Shown here: positions 27,092 to 35,804 of the stretch, one piece after another
Layout of the letters: each line of letters starts with the position of its first letter
How positions within the stretch are numbered: the first letter of the stretch is position 1
DNA from: an uncultured Clostridia bacterium
GTDB lineage: Bacteria > Bacillota > Clostridia > Christensenellales > Aristaeellaceae
Reading direction: 5' to 3'
Length of the DNA stretch: 64,000 nt
Assembly: GCA_934630705.1 (NCBI GenBank)
Contig: CAKTWP010000001.1
Coordinates: forward strand, 124,001-188,000
Position numbers and translations under genes: made by a program
Notes under the pieces: generated by a model
Told to the model about the DNA's origin: nothing
The model's input: the letters and a program-made list of their open reading frames with translations, nothing else
The model's database searches: none

Positions 27092-27125
27092 AGCGGCGGA
27101 GGGCCTTATGGCCTTCCCCGCTTTT
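27092..27125 (+). terminator. Rho-independent terminator of the rbgA-hslU run
   Basis: Stem of about 12 pairs with one bulge (27092-27105 with 27110-27122), TTAT loop, followed by TTTT. Confidence 0.75.
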
Positions 27126-27142
27126 CCATGGGAAAACATGCC

Positions 27143-27171
27143 TTGACGGATTGCCGCTTTGGGCATACAAT
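27143..27171 (+). promoter_or_regulatory. Sigma-A promoter of cmk
   Basis: TTGACG, 17-base spacer, TACAAT, about 45 bases before the cmk start. Confidence 0.65.
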
Positions 27172-27215
27172 AAGATGAATTTGTTTTGACCATTCACGAA
27201 AGCGAGGCAACGCCT

Positions 27216-27887
27216 ATGCCATTGACCATTGCCATTGACGGACCGGTAGGCGCCGGCAAATCCACCATTTCCGACGCCGTGGCTGCAAAGCTGGGGATTC
27301 TGCATCTGGACACAGGGGCCATGTATCGCGCCGTTGGGCTGTATGCCCTGGAAAACGGCATGAACCCCCGGGACGAAGAAGCGGTCTGCAAAGCATGCCT
27401 TGAGGACAAGGTGCATGTGGATGTGCGCTATGAAAACGGCGCACAGCAGACGCTGCTGAACGGCCGGGATGTGTCCGCCCTGATCCGCACCCAGGAAGCC
27501 GGCAGCGCCGCGTCCGCAGTGAGCCGGTATGCGCCGGTGCGCGCCATGCTGGTGCGGCGGCAGCAGGAAATGGCACAGGGCCAGAGCATGCTCCTGGACG
27601 GCCGGGATATTGGCACCGTGGTGCTGCCTGACGCCACCGTGAAAATTTTCCTCACCGCCAGCCCCGAGGTTCGCGCCCGGCGGCGCATGGTCCAGCTGCG
27701 GGAAAAGGGCGATGAAACGCCCTTTGAGCAGATTCTTTCCGAGGTCAATGCCCGGGATCTGCAGGACACCACCCGGGCGCTCACGCCCCTGCGCCAGGCG
27801 GCGGACGCGATTCTGGTGGACGCTTCCGATCTCAGCTTTGACGAAACCGTTCAGGCAATTCTATCCCATGTGGAGGCAAAAAAATGA
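27216..27887 (+). CDS. cmk: Cytidylate kinase
   Basis: Phosphorylates CMP and dCMP. Start ATG 27216 (MPLTIAIDGPVGAGKST) matches the family N-terminus and has GAGG upstream; a TTG at 27186 lies in the leader. The P-loop is DGPVGAGKST; LDTGAMYRAVG, DGRDIGTVVLPDA and RARRR complete the nucleotide sites. Overlaps plsC by 4 bases (ATGA). Confidence 0.95.
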   Translation: MPLTIAIDGPVGAGKSTISDAVAAKLGILHLDTGAMYRAVGLYALENGMNPRDEEAVCKACLEDKVHVDVRYENGAQQTLLNGRDVSALIRTQEAGSAASAVSRYAPVRAMLVRRQQEMAQGQSMLLDGRDIGTVVLPDATVKIFLTASPEVRARRRMVQLREKGDETPFEQILSEVNARDLQDTTRALTPLRQAADAILVDASDLSFDETVQAILSHVEAKK

Positions 27888-28543
27888 GCACGCGTGATCC
27901 GCAGCCCGCCGCGGCTGCGCCCCGGAAAGAACGAACAGCCCTGTATACCATCGCCCGGGGGCTGGCCTGGCTGATCCTCCGGCTGTTCTTCCCGGTGCGC
28001 TATCATCACCTGGAACCCTTTGATATGGATGCGCCTTACATCGTGATGTCCAATCACAAAAGCCTGCTGGATCCCTTCGCACTGGCCTATCCCTGCAAGA
28101 AATACGAAATCCGCTTCATGGGGAAAAAGGAGCTGAGCAAGGGGAAGCTTGCCAGCTGGATCATGGAAAAAATGCATATGATCCCCGTGAACCGGCATCA
28201 TACCGATCTGGCCGCCATGCGCAAATGCACCAAGGCGCTCAAAGAGGGCCGCGTGCTGGGCATTTTCCCGGAAGGCACCCGGCATCAGCCCGAGCTGATG
28301 GCCGAGGTGGAAACGGGCGTGGCCGTGCTGGCGCTGCGGGCCGGGGTGCCGCTGCTGCCGGTGTATATTGATGGCAAGCTCAAGCTGTTCCACACCACGG
28401 ACGTATACGTGGGTGATCCGATGGACATCTCCGATCTGAGCAATCAGGGCTACGACGCCGAGGTGGTTCATGCCCTGACAGAGCGCATCCGCCAGACCTT
28501 CCTGACCATGCGGGAGGATGTGCGGCAGGGCCGGCTGAAATAA
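27884..28543 (+). CDS. plsC: 1-acyl-sn-glycerol-3-phosphate acyltransferase
   Basis: Makes phosphatidic acid from lysophosphatidate at the inner membrane. 219 residues, with a hydrophobic segment near 21-36, the catalytic NHKSLLD box near 53, the PVNRHH segment and the FPEGTRH substrate box near 127. It pairs with cmk as in many Clostridia. Confidence 0.92.
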   Translation: MSTRDPQPAAAAPRKERTALYTIARGLAWLILRLFFPVRYHHLEPFDMDAPYIVMSNHKSLLDPFALAYPCKKYEIRFMGKKELSKGKLASWIMEKMHMIPVNRHHTDLAAMRKCTKALKEGRVLGIFPEGTRHQPELMAEVETGVAVLALRAGVPLLPVYIDGKLKLFHTTDVYVGDPMDISDLSNQGYDAEVVHALTERIRQTFLTMREDVRQGRLK

Positions 28544-28623
28544 ACGCCGCTGAGCGATGATTTCGGGGCGCTGTTTTCAAGCCGCATTCCGGTTATGGTG
28601 AAGCGTCTGCAGGCGCTCGTAAA

Positions 28624-28833
28624 ATGGATGGAGGCATGATTCTTCATGAAAGAAAAAAGGAAGAACGCTTTGTCAAAATCATGGAAGAAGGCAATGCGCT
28701 CTTTGGAGCGGAATGCTCGCTTCTGGTTGACAGAGAAACGGGCGTAACCTATCTGGTGGTTTGCAATTCCTATGGAACCGGGCTGACAGCATTGCTGGAC
28801 GCGGATGGCAAGCCGGTTATCACAAAGCTGTAA
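28624..28833 (+). CDS. Small DUF6440 family protein
   Basis: 69 residues, soluble. The C-terminal part has the family pattern DRETGVTYLVVCNSYGTGLT followed by LLDADGKPVI. Function unknown. Start may be 28624 or the ATG at 28636, which is very close behind GGAGG. It is followed by a strong terminator, so it is a single-gene unit or the end of the cmk-plsC transcript. Confidence 0.75.
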   Translation: MDGGMILHERKKEERFVKIMEEGNALFGAECSLLVDRETGVTYLVVCNSYGTGLTALLDADGKPVITKL

Positions 28834-28930
28834 CCCCGTGCCGGAAGGCAGGGTTTAGCTGTTTTGAAAAATGGCGGACGCACGCTGCTTTTCGTTCGCT
28901 GAAAAGCGTTGCAGTTGCAACTTCCCTTCT

Positions 28931-28964
28931 CCGACAGTTTCCTTTCAAACTGTCGGTCTTTTTT
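28931..28964 (+). terminator. Rho-independent terminator after the DUF6440 gene
   Basis: CCGACAGTTT-CCTTTC-AAACTGTCGG, ten perfect pairs, then TCTTTTTT. Confidence 0.85.
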
Positions 28965-28982
28965 ACCAATATCAAAACGACA

Positions 28983-29012
28983 AAAAAGAGACTCCCGAAG
29001 GAGTCTCTTTTT
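28983..29012. terminator. Bidirectional terminator between the DUF6440 gene and phnD
   Basis: A perfect 13-pair stem, AAAAAGAGACTCC with GGAGTCTCTTTTT around CGAA, giving a T-run on either strand. It ends phnD (minus strand) and backs up the terminator at 28931. Confidence 0.88.
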
Positions 29013-29042
29013 CATAGGTTCAATTGCTTGCTTCCGCAGCGA

Positions 29043-30089
29043 TTACTGCACCAGGCTCAGAGCAGCGCGGGCACCGTCATAATCGGAATCCTGCGCGATG
29101 GCGTAACCGGTGTGGCTGTACACAGAGAAGATGGCCTTGCCTTCTTCAGTGTTGATGATGTTGATCAGAGAGGTCTGCAGGGCGGAAATGAACTCGGGGT
29201 TGTAGATGTCAGCCTTGGCGGTGGTGACGGCGACGGTATCATTGTAGATGCCCTCGGTCACGCCGATCACGTTCATTTCGTTCCAGATGGAATCGGTGCG
29301 GCCCATGCCAGCCTTGCCGGTGGGATCAGCGGAGCCCACAGCCAGGTTCCAGGCGGCTTCATAGTCGCGGCGGCCATCGGCGTAGCAGCAGATGATGTCC
29401 ACCTGCTCGGCGGCAGCCTGAGCGAACGCATCGCCATAGCCCAGCTGGATCACATTGGGCAGATCGGAAACCTTCTTGCCGTCATAGTTATCCATCAGCC
29501 ACATGGTGGGATAGATGTAACCGGCGGAGGAAGAAGTGCTGGCCACGGCCCAGGTAGCGGCGCTGAGCTCATCCCAGGTCAGCTTTTCGCCGGCGTTCAC
29601 TTTCGCAGCCAGCTGCTTGCCGTATTCAGAGGGGGTAGCGTAGATCAGGGAGCGATAGAAGGTCACCTGCTGATCGGTGGGCAGGGTCTTGTTCGCATCG
29701 CCGTTCCAGGTCTTGGGGTCGGTGGAATCGTTGCTCAGGCCAGCGCGGGTGGCGGTGAGGATCACGTCCACTTCCTTGTTCTGGCTGTAGATGGCATAGG
29801 TGCCGCCGGGCAGCCAGCCCACATCGATCGCGCCGGCAGCCATGGCTTCGCCAACGGCGTTGTAGTCGGTGCCAACGGTGATTTCGACTTCGCCAATGTC
29901 ATAGCCCTGCTTGAGCATTTCGGCTTTCACCAGCTCGGGCAGGTTCTTGGTGCCGGTGATGATGACGTCGGCATCCTTGGAGGGAACGAACTGGAAGGTC
30001 AGCTTATCCATTTTGACGGTATCCGCCATCGCGGAGACGCAGCCAAGCGCCAGGATGGAAACCAGGATGAACGCAACGAGCTTCTTCAT
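29043..30089 (-). CDS. phnD: Phosphonate-type ABC transporter substrate-binding protein
   Basis: 348 residues with a signal sequence (MKKLVAFILVSILALGC). The Cys at 17 could be lipidated, although ALGC is a poor lipobox; cleavage after SAMA is the alternative. The mature part follows the PhnD/phosphate-phosphonate binding fold (TFQFVPSKDADVI, GAIDVGWLPGGTY, and SSSAGYIYP, which lines the phosphonate site). Captures a phosphonate, phosphite or phosphate ester outside the cell. Unusually, it is divergent from phnC rather than in line. RBS AAAGGAG. Confidence 0.9.
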   Translation of the reverse strand: MKKLVAFILVSILALGCVSAMADTVKMDKLTFQFVPSKDADVIITGTKNLPELVKAEMLKQGYDIGEVEITVGTDYNAVGEAMAAGAIDVGWLPGGTYAIYSQNKEVDVILTATRAGLSNDSTDPKTWNGDANKTLPTDQQVTFYRSLIYATPSEYGKQLAAKVNAGEKLTWDELSAATWAVASTSSSAGYIYPTMWLMDNYDGKKVSDLPNVIQLGYGDAFAQAAAEQVDIICCYADGRRDYEAAWNLAVGSADPTGKAGMGRTDSIWNEMNVIGVTEGIYNDTVAVTTAKADIYNPEFISALQTSLINIINTEEGKAIFSVYSHTGYAIAQDSDYDGARAALSLVQ

Positions 30090-30150
30090 GAATCCATTCT
30101 CCTTTTGTTATATTCCCTTTGCGAGTCAATGGGGCCCGCCACCAGCTCTC

Positions 30151-30179
30151 AGTATACCCCACGCAGGCCGATTTGGCAA
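30151..30179 (-). promoter_or_regulatory. Sigma-A promoter of phnD
   Basis: Minus-strand TTGCCA, 17 bases, TATACT. Confidence 0.7.
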
Positions 30180-30289
30180 GCAATTTTCTGCAAAAGGCGT
30201 ACATTTTTTCGGTTTCTTGAGAAAAAGCGCATTTTCTTTACAATTTCGTGAACAGCCGCCTTTTTTCTTCCTTTTTCTGCGGTTTTCCC

Positions 30290-30318
30290 TTGCGCTTTAG
30301 GCGCGGGGATGCTATCAT
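30290..30318 (+). promoter_or_regulatory. Sigma-A promoter of the phnC operon
   Basis: TTGCGC, 17 bases, TATCAT, about 55 bases before phnC. It is about 110 bases from the phnD promoter. The region between is AT-rich with no clear inverted repeat that would serve as a Pho box. Confidence 0.55.
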
Positions 30319-30372
30319 TAACTGAAACCGGAAAAAAAGCAACACGGCGCTGCCGCGGAAGGGGTCGATACT

Positions 30373-31131
30373 TTGATCGAGTTCAAGCATGTGAGCAAAA
30401 CCTATCCCAATGGCGTCAAGGGCCTCAAGGACGTGGACCTGACCATCGATCAGGGAGAATTCGTGGCCATCATTGGCCTGTCCGGTGCGGGCAAATCCAC
30501 GCTGATCCGCACCATTAACCGCATGATCGACATCACCGAGGGCCAGCTGATGGTGGACGGGGTGGACGTGATGACCCTGCGGGGCAAGGCCATGCGCCGC
30601 TTCCGCCGCAAGATCGGCATGATTTTCCAATCCTTTAATCTGGTCACCCGTTCCACGGCCATCAAAAACGTGCTCACCTCCATGGTGCCGGATATGGGCT
30701 TTTTCCGGGTGCTGCTCGGGCTGTTTACCAAGGAGCAGAAAATGAAGGCGCTGGAAGCGCTGGACAAGGTGGGCATCCTGGATAAGGCCTACACCCGGTG
30801 CGATCAGCTTTCCGGCGGCCAGCAGCAGCGCGTGGCCCTGGCCCGCACGCTGAACCAGTCCCCCACCATCATCCTGGCCGACGAGCCCGTGGCCGCGCTG
30901 GACCCGGTGACGGCCCATCAGGTGATGAGCGATTTCCAGCGCATCAATCAGGAAATGAACATCACCGTGCTCATCAACATCCACCATGTGGATCTGGCCC
31001 TGAAATATGCCACGCGGGTGATCGGCATCCGGGCGGGCGAGATCGTCTATGACGGCCCCACCAGCGCCGTGACGCAGGACGTGCTGGATCAGATTTATAA
31101 CGGCGCCACCGTGCCCCAGGCCGGACAGTAA
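30373..31131 (+). CDS. phnC: Phosphonate ABC transporter ATP-binding protein
   Basis: 252 residues, TTG start (MIEFKHVSKTYPNG) about 9 bases after GGAAGGGG. Walker A GLSGAGKST near 35, Q-loop FQSFNLV near 87, signature LSGGQQQR near 148, Walker B ILADEPVAALD near 170. Energises uptake through the two following permeases. Order phnC-phnE-phnE. Confidence 0.94.
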   Translation: MIEFKHVSKTYPNGVKGLKDVDLTIDQGEFVAIIGLSGAGKSTLIRTINRMIDITEGQLMVDGVDVMTLRGKAMRRFRRKIGMIFQSFNLVTRSTAIKNVLTSMVPDMGFFRVLLGLFTKEQKMKALEALDKVGILDKAYTRCDQLSGGQQQRVALARTLNQSPTIILADEPVAALDPVTAHQVMSDFQRINQEMNITVLINIHHVDLALKYATRVIGIRAGEIVYDGPTSAVTQDVLDQIYNGATVPQAGQ

Positions 31132-31145
31132 AGGGGGGCGCGCGC

Positions 31146-31997
31146 ATGAAAAAGAGTGCTGCGACGGTTTATCGCCAGCCGCTGTTTGACCGGATCTTCA
31201 AGCCGGAAAAAATCACCCTGCCCAACGGCAAGACCATTCTCCGTCCCCGCTCCCGCACACCGCTGATCACCCTTGCCGTGGCGGCCGTGGTGCTGGCCTC
31301 GGCATATCTGACGGGCTTTGACTTTGGCATTCTGGTGCGCCGGATCAATCAGTTCACCGTCATTCTGGCGCAGATTTTCCAGCCTCAGTGGAGCTATTTT
31401 CCCAAGGTGGTGCAGCCGCTGCTGGACACCATTAAAATGTCCATTCTGGGTTCCGTGCTGGGCGCTACGCTGGCGCTGCCCTTCGCGGTGGTGGCCTCCA
31501 CGAATATCAACCGCTCCGGCCCGGTAGTGGCGGTGCTGCGGTTTGTGCTCAATATCGTGCGCACCCTGCCCACGCTGGTGATCGCCAAGTTTGCCGCACT
31601 GATCTTCGGCCTGGGCACCTTCGCCGGCACCGTGGCCATCACGGTGTTCACCTTCGGCGTGGTTTCCAAGATGATGTATGAAGCCATCGAAACCATCGAT
31701 ATGGGCGCGTTTGAGGCCATGGAGTCCGCCGGGGGCGATAAATTCCAATGCTTCTGGACGGCCTGTTTCCCCCAGATTCTGCCCACGTATCTGTCCTATT
31801 GCCTTTACAGCCTGGAAATGAACATCCGCGCGGCGGCCATTCTGGGCTATGTGGGCGCGGGCGGCCTGGGCCTGCTGATTAATGAGCGCATCGGCTGGCG
31901 GGATTATCACGGGCTGGGCATGGTGCTGCTGGCGCTGTTCGTGGTGGTATTCCTGATTGAAAACACCAGCCAGTTCCTGCGCCGGAAGCTGAGCTGA
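31146..31997 (+). CDS. phnE: Phosphonate ABC transporter permease, first copy
   Basis: 283 residues, about six membrane helices. The ATPase-contact loop is FEAMESAGGDKFQCFWTACF near 195-214. The C-terminal GYVGAGGLGLLINERIGWRDY is typical of PhnE. Followed after 13 bases by a second permease, so the channel is probably a heterodimer. Confidence 0.93.
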   Translation: MKKSAATVYRQPLFDRIFKPEKITLPNGKTILRPRSRTPLITLAVAAVVLASAYLTGFDFGILVRRINQFTVILAQIFQPQWSYFPKVVQPLLDTIKMSILGSVLGATLALPFAVVASTNINRSGPVVAVLRFVLNIVRTLPTLVIAKFAALIFGLGTFAGTVAITVFTFGVVSKMMYEAIETIDMGAFEAMESAGGDKFQCFWTACFPQILPTYLSYCLYSLEMNIRAAAILGYVGAGGLGLLINERIGWRDYHGLGMVLLALFVVVFLIENTSQFLRRKLS

Positions 31998-32010
31998 GGA
32001 GGATAAGCCC

Positions 32011-32853
32011 ATGAAAAAGAACGCAACAAAGCAACTGGCCGCCCAGCCCCTGACCATTCAGGAGGCCTATGAAAATCGGCCCCGGCTCTGGTGGCTGTAT
32101 ACGATGATTCTGCTGATTGTGGCAGCGCTGCTGGGATGGAGCGGCACGGCCGTGGAATACAAAGGCCTGGCCACCAAGGGCATGGAAGTGGCCAAGGGCG
32201 TGGGCTTTGGCCTGATTCATCCCGACACCAATCTGCTCTTTAACCTGACCACCGACGGCGTGCCCTATCAGCTGCTGCAGACGGTGGCCATCGCCGTGCT
32301 GGGCACGCTGATTGGCGGCATTCTGGCCATCCCCTTCAGCTTCCTGGCCTGCCAGAAAATCGTGCCCAAGGGCGTGGCCATTCTCTTTAACGCCGTGATC
32401 CTGCTGATCCGAACCATCCCCAGCCTGGTCTGGGCGCTGGTATGGATTCGCGTGACAGGGCCCAACGCCTTCTGCGGCGTGGTCACCCAGTCCGTCTGCT
32501 CCATCGGCATGATCAGCAAAATGTATATCACCGCGATCGAGGATATCGATGTGCGCATTCTGGAAAGCTTGGACGCTTCGGGCTGCACCGCCTTCCAGAA
32601 AATCCGCTATGGCATCCTGCCCCAGATCATCCCCAATTTCATTTCCACCGTGATCTACCGCTTCGACATCAACGTGAAGGATGCCACCACGCTGGGTATC
32701 GTGGGCGCAGGCGGCATTGGTGCGGCGCTGATTCAGTGCATCAATTCCAGCCGGTGGAGCATGGTGGGCGCGTATCTGTGCGGCATGGTGGTGCTGATGC
32801 TGCTCATTGAGCTGTTCTCCACCAAGGTGCGTCAGCGGCTGACGAGGGGCTGA
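32011..32853 (+). CDS. phnE: Phosphonate ABC transporter permease, second copy
   Basis: 280 residues, homologous to the first permease (LESLDASGCTAFQKIRYGIL loop near 187, GIVGAGGIGAALI near 230) but clearly diverged, so an old duplication. Two bases separate it from the nucleotidase gene. Confidence 0.92.
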   Translation: MKKNATKQLAAQPLTIQEAYENRPRLWWLYTMILLIVAALLGWSGTAVEYKGLATKGMEVAKGVGFGLIHPDTNLLFNLTTDGVPYQLLQTVAIAVLGTLIGGILAIPFSFLACQKIVPKGVAILFNAVILLIRTIPSLVWALVWIRVTGPNAFCGVVTQSVCSIGMISKMYITAIEDIDVRILESLDASGCTAFQKIRYGILPQIIPNFISTVIYRFDINVKDATTLGIVGAGGIGAALIQCINSSRWSMVGAYLCGMVVLMLLIELFSTKVRQRLTRG

Positions 32854-32855
32854 CC

Positions 32856-34340
32856 ATGAACAGGCTGACCATTTATTTCACCTCCGATACCCACGGTTAT
32901 CTCTACCCCAGCAATTTTGCCACCACTGCGCCCCGGCCCATGGGCCTGCTGGACATGCAGTTTCCCAAGGACGGGAACACCCTGATTATCGACGGCGGCG
33001 ACACGGTGCAGGGCTCTCCCCTGACCTATTACTGCCATGTGAAGGGCGTCCGGCCCCCTGTGGCGGATGCGATGAACGACCGGGGCTATGACTATGTAAC
33101 CCTGGGCAACCATGATTTCAATTATGGCCCGGATTACCTGGCTGATTACCTTCACCGCCTGAACGCGAAATGCCTGTGCGCCAACGTGACGGATGGGCAA
33201 AACCGGCTTCCCCTTGCCGGCGCCACGGTGCACACGCTGGAAAACGGGCTGCGGGTGGGGCTGGTGGGCATCGTGACCAACTGGGTAAACCGCTGGGAGA
33301 AACCCGAAAACCTGATCGATCTCACCGTTTCCGAGCCGCTGGCCGCCGCCAAAGCCGCCATGCAGGGGCTGAATGCGGATGTGTGGGTGGGCATTTATCA
33401 TGGCGGCATTGAGCGGGATCTGGATTCCGGCCGTCTGCTCAGCGAGACGGATGAAAATATCGCCTGCCGCCTGTGCGAGGAGCTGCCCCTTCAGCTGCTG
33501 CTTACCGGGCATCAGCATATCGCCATGGCCGGAAAGCAATGGCATGGGGTGCATCTGGCGCAAACGCCCTGCAATGCCACGGCGTATGTGAAAGTGACAA
33601 TGGATGAAGCCGGACGATTTGAATCCGTGCTCTGCCCCGTGCCCGATCACGCGGTGCTGACGGACGGGCAGCAAAGGCTGTGGGCCGAGGTGAACCAATG
33701 GCTGGATACGCCCACAGGTCATCTCAGCCAGCCCATCTGGCCGGAAAGCAAGCTGGAAATGGCGCTTCATGGCTCCGCCATCGCGGACTTTTTCAACACA
33801 GTGCAGCTTTGGGCCAGCGGCGCGGATGTATCCTGCGCTGCGCTGGCCAATGAGATTCGTGGCTTTGACAGCGCCGTCACCGTGCGGGACGTGGTGGCCA
33901 GCTATGTATATTCCAATACGCTGGTGGTGCTGGAATGCACGGGGGCCATTCTCCGCGAAGCGCTGGAGCAGTGCGCCCGGTATTTCGATAAAACGGCAGA
34001 TGGCCGGGTGACCATTGCCGAATCCTTCCTTCGGCCCAAAGAAGCTCACTACAATTACGACTATTTCAGCGGGATTTCTTACGTGTTCGATCTGTCCCGC
34101 CCGGCTGGGCAGCGGGTGACGGAGCTGACCCGAAACGGTCAGCCCGTGGCCGACACGGACGTGTTCACCCTGTGCATGTGCAATTATCGGGCCACCGGCG
34201 CGGGAGACTTCGATTGCTATCTGCGCTGTCGCCGTGTCAGGGAAATCCAGACGGAAATCAGCGAGCTGATTCTGAATTATCTGCAGGCCCATCCGCTGGT
34301 GAAGATTCCCAAGGAGCATCCCTATCGGGTCAAGCTGTGA
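32856..34340 (+). CDS. 5'-nucleotidase / cyclic phosphodiesterase-like metallophosphoesterase
   Basis: 494 residues of the UshA/CpdB family. The N-terminal metallophosphatase has TSDTHGYLYP near 9, GGDTVQG near 47, GNHDFNYG near 83 and GHQH near 216; the C-terminal 5'-nucleotidase domain spans about 290-490. There is no signal peptide, while most relatives are exported, so it should act in the cytoplasm. Its place at the end of the phnCEE operon suggests that it frees phosphate from an imported phosphate ester; this is inference. No C-P lyase genes are present here. Confidence 0.85.
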   Translation: MNRLTIYFTSDTHGYLYPSNFATTAPRPMGLLDMQFPKDGNTLIIDGGDTVQGSPLTYYCHVKGVRPPVADAMNDRGYDYVTLGNHDFNYGPDYLADYLHRLNAKCLCANVTDGQNRLPLAGATVHTLENGLRVGLVGIVTNWVNRWEKPENLIDLTVSEPLAAAKAAMQGLNADVWVGIYHGGIERDLDSGRLLSETDENIACRLCEELPLQLLLTGHQHIAMAGKQWHGVHLAQTPCNATAYVKVTMDEAGRFESVLCPVPDHAVLTDGQQRLWAEVNQWLDTPTGHLSQPIWPESKLEMALHGSAIADFFNTVQLWASGADVSCAALANEIRGFDSAVTVRDVVASYVYSNTLVVLECTGAILREALEQCARYFDKTADGRVTIAESFLRPKEAHYNYDYFSGISYVFDLSRPAGQRVTELTRNGQPVADTDVFTLCMCNYRATGAGDFDCYLRCRRVREIQTEISELILNYLQAHPLVKIPKEHPYRVKL

Positions 34341-34367
34341 TTGCCTGCTGAAAACCATGTCCATGAA

Positions 34368-34407
34368 AAAAACGCTTCATCGCCCATTACGGCCATGAAG
34401 CGTTTTT
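34368..34407. terminator. Bidirectional terminator between convergent genes
   Basis: Perfect 13-pair stem (AAAAACGCTTCAT with ATGAAGCGTTTTT) around a 14-base loop. It ends the phn operon on one side and the yhcH-type gene on the other. Confidence 0.85.
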
Positions 34408-34420
34408 GTTTGATTCTGCT

Positions 34421-34879
34421 TTACAGCTTCACCTTTACCACAGCCCGCAGAGATTCCGTTAGGCCGTTTTCCCGCCGGATATTGGGCCGGTGCAGATCCT
34501 GGGGAAAGAGCACGCAGAAATCGCCGGATTCCATGGGCAGAGCGATGCCCTCCGCATCAGCCTGACAGAACAGCACGTCCCGGGCCGTGTCATAGGGCTG
34601 AGATACCGGGGTATCCCCCAGGCTGCGCACACCCATGATCTCCTGACCGTCGATCACAATCTGAATATCCGCATAGTTCCGATGGCCTTCCCATGCGCCC
34701 TGTTCCCAGGGCTTGAGCGCATTCTTCTGCACGGAAATATATACGTTGTCCCCATCAATGGGATGCCGGCCCACAGGCAGCTGCTTATAAGCGCCAGTGG
34801 CCAGATAGTCAAAGGCCTTCCTGAAATGCTCACTCAGGCCGGCATAGGTGGTGCAGTTTTCTATTTTATCCAGAATCAT
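34421..34879 (-). CDS. YhcH/YjgK/YiaL (EbgC-like) family protein
   Basis: 152 residues, a cupin-like fold related to the EbgC subunit and to YiaL sugar-processing proteins. Family motifs: EGHRNYADIQIVIDG near 63-77 and LFPQDLHRP near 127-135, which contribute metal-ligand histidines. Probably acts on sialic acid or other sugars, but that is not shown here. Last gene of the era run, 18 bases after era. Confidence 0.85.
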   Translation of the reverse strand: MILDKIENCTTYAGLSEHFRKAFDYLATGAYKQLPVGRHPIDGDNVYISVQKNALKPWEQGAWEGHRNYADIQIVIDGQEIMGVRSLGDTPVSQPYDTARDVLFCQADAEGIALPMESGDFCVLFPQDLHRPNIRRENGLTESLRAVVKVKL

Positions 34880-34897
34880 GGGCTGATCTTCCTCTCG

Positions 34898-35797
34898 TTA
34901 TCGGTTTTGCGTATATCCCAGGGTTTTCAGGTCCTCCGCGGAATCCCGCCAGCCGGGACGCACCTTCACCCACAGCTGCAGGTTCACATGCATCCCCAGC
35001 AGATTCTCAATATCCGCCCGGGCCTCCGCGCCGATTTTTTGGAGCATCGCGCCTTTTTTGCCAATGATGATGCCCTTATGGGAATCCCGCTCGCAATAGA
35101 TGGTGGCGTCGATTTCCATAAAGTGATCGTTTTCCTTTTTCATGGCCATCATTTCCACGCCGATGCCGTGGGGCACTTCGTCCCGCAGATTTCGCAGGGC
35201 CTTTTCCCGGATCAGCTCGGCGCAAATATCCCGCTCGGGCTGATCGGTGAGCATATCATCGGGGAAATATTTGGGGCCCACGGGCAGATGCGCGGCCAAT
35301 TCTGCCTTGAGCCCATCCACGCCGTCGCCGGTGCGGGCGCTGATGGGCATAATGCCGTCATAGCCCGCATCCTTAAACGAATCAATGATTCCCAGCAGCG
35401 CCTTGGGCTCCACCAGATCAATCTTATTGAGCACCAGCAGCTTATACACCTTTTTCTGGCTCATCTGGGCCACAATGGATCGATCATGGGGGCCGATGGC
35501 AGTCACATCCACCAGCACCAGCAGCGCATCGATCCCCTCCATGGCCTCCTCAATGGACTGCACCATGAATTCGCCCAGCTTGGTGCGAGGATGATGGATG
35601 CCGGGGGTATCCACAAACACGATCTGGCAGTTATCGCCGCCCATCACGCCCATCACCCGGTTGCGGGTGGTCTGAGGGCGATTGGACACGATGGCCACCT
35701 TTTCGCCAACAAGTGTGTTCAGCAGGGTGGATTTGCCCACGTTGGGGCGGCCCACAATGGTGGCAAACCCCGAATGGAATCCGTTCTCTTTGGTCAT
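34898..35797 (-). CDS. era: GTPase Era
   Basis: Essential 16S rRNA-binding GTPase for 30S assembly. 299 residues. G1 GRPNVGKST near 16, G3 DTPGIHH near 64, G4 NKID near 123; the C-terminal KH domain has GIIIGKKGAMLQKIG near 240. Seven bases after the YbeY-Cdd fusion gene, in the order known from Bacillus. Confidence 0.96.
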   Translation of the reverse strand: MTKENGFHSGFATIVGRPNVGKSTLLNTLVGEKVAIVSNRPQTTRNRVMGVMGGDNCQIVFVDTPGIHHPRTKLGEFMVQSIEEAMEGIDALLVLVDVTAIGPHDRSIVAQMSQKKVYKLLVLNKIDLVEPKALLGIIDSFKDAGYDGIMPISARTGDGVDGLKAELAAHLPVGPKYFPDDMLTDQPERDICAELIREKALRNLRDEVPHGIGVEMMAMKKENDHFMEIDATIYCERDSHKGIIIGKKGAMLQKIGAEARADIENLLGMHVNLQLWVKVRPGWRDSAEDLKTLGYTQNR

Positions 35798-35804
35798 GAA
35801 AATC

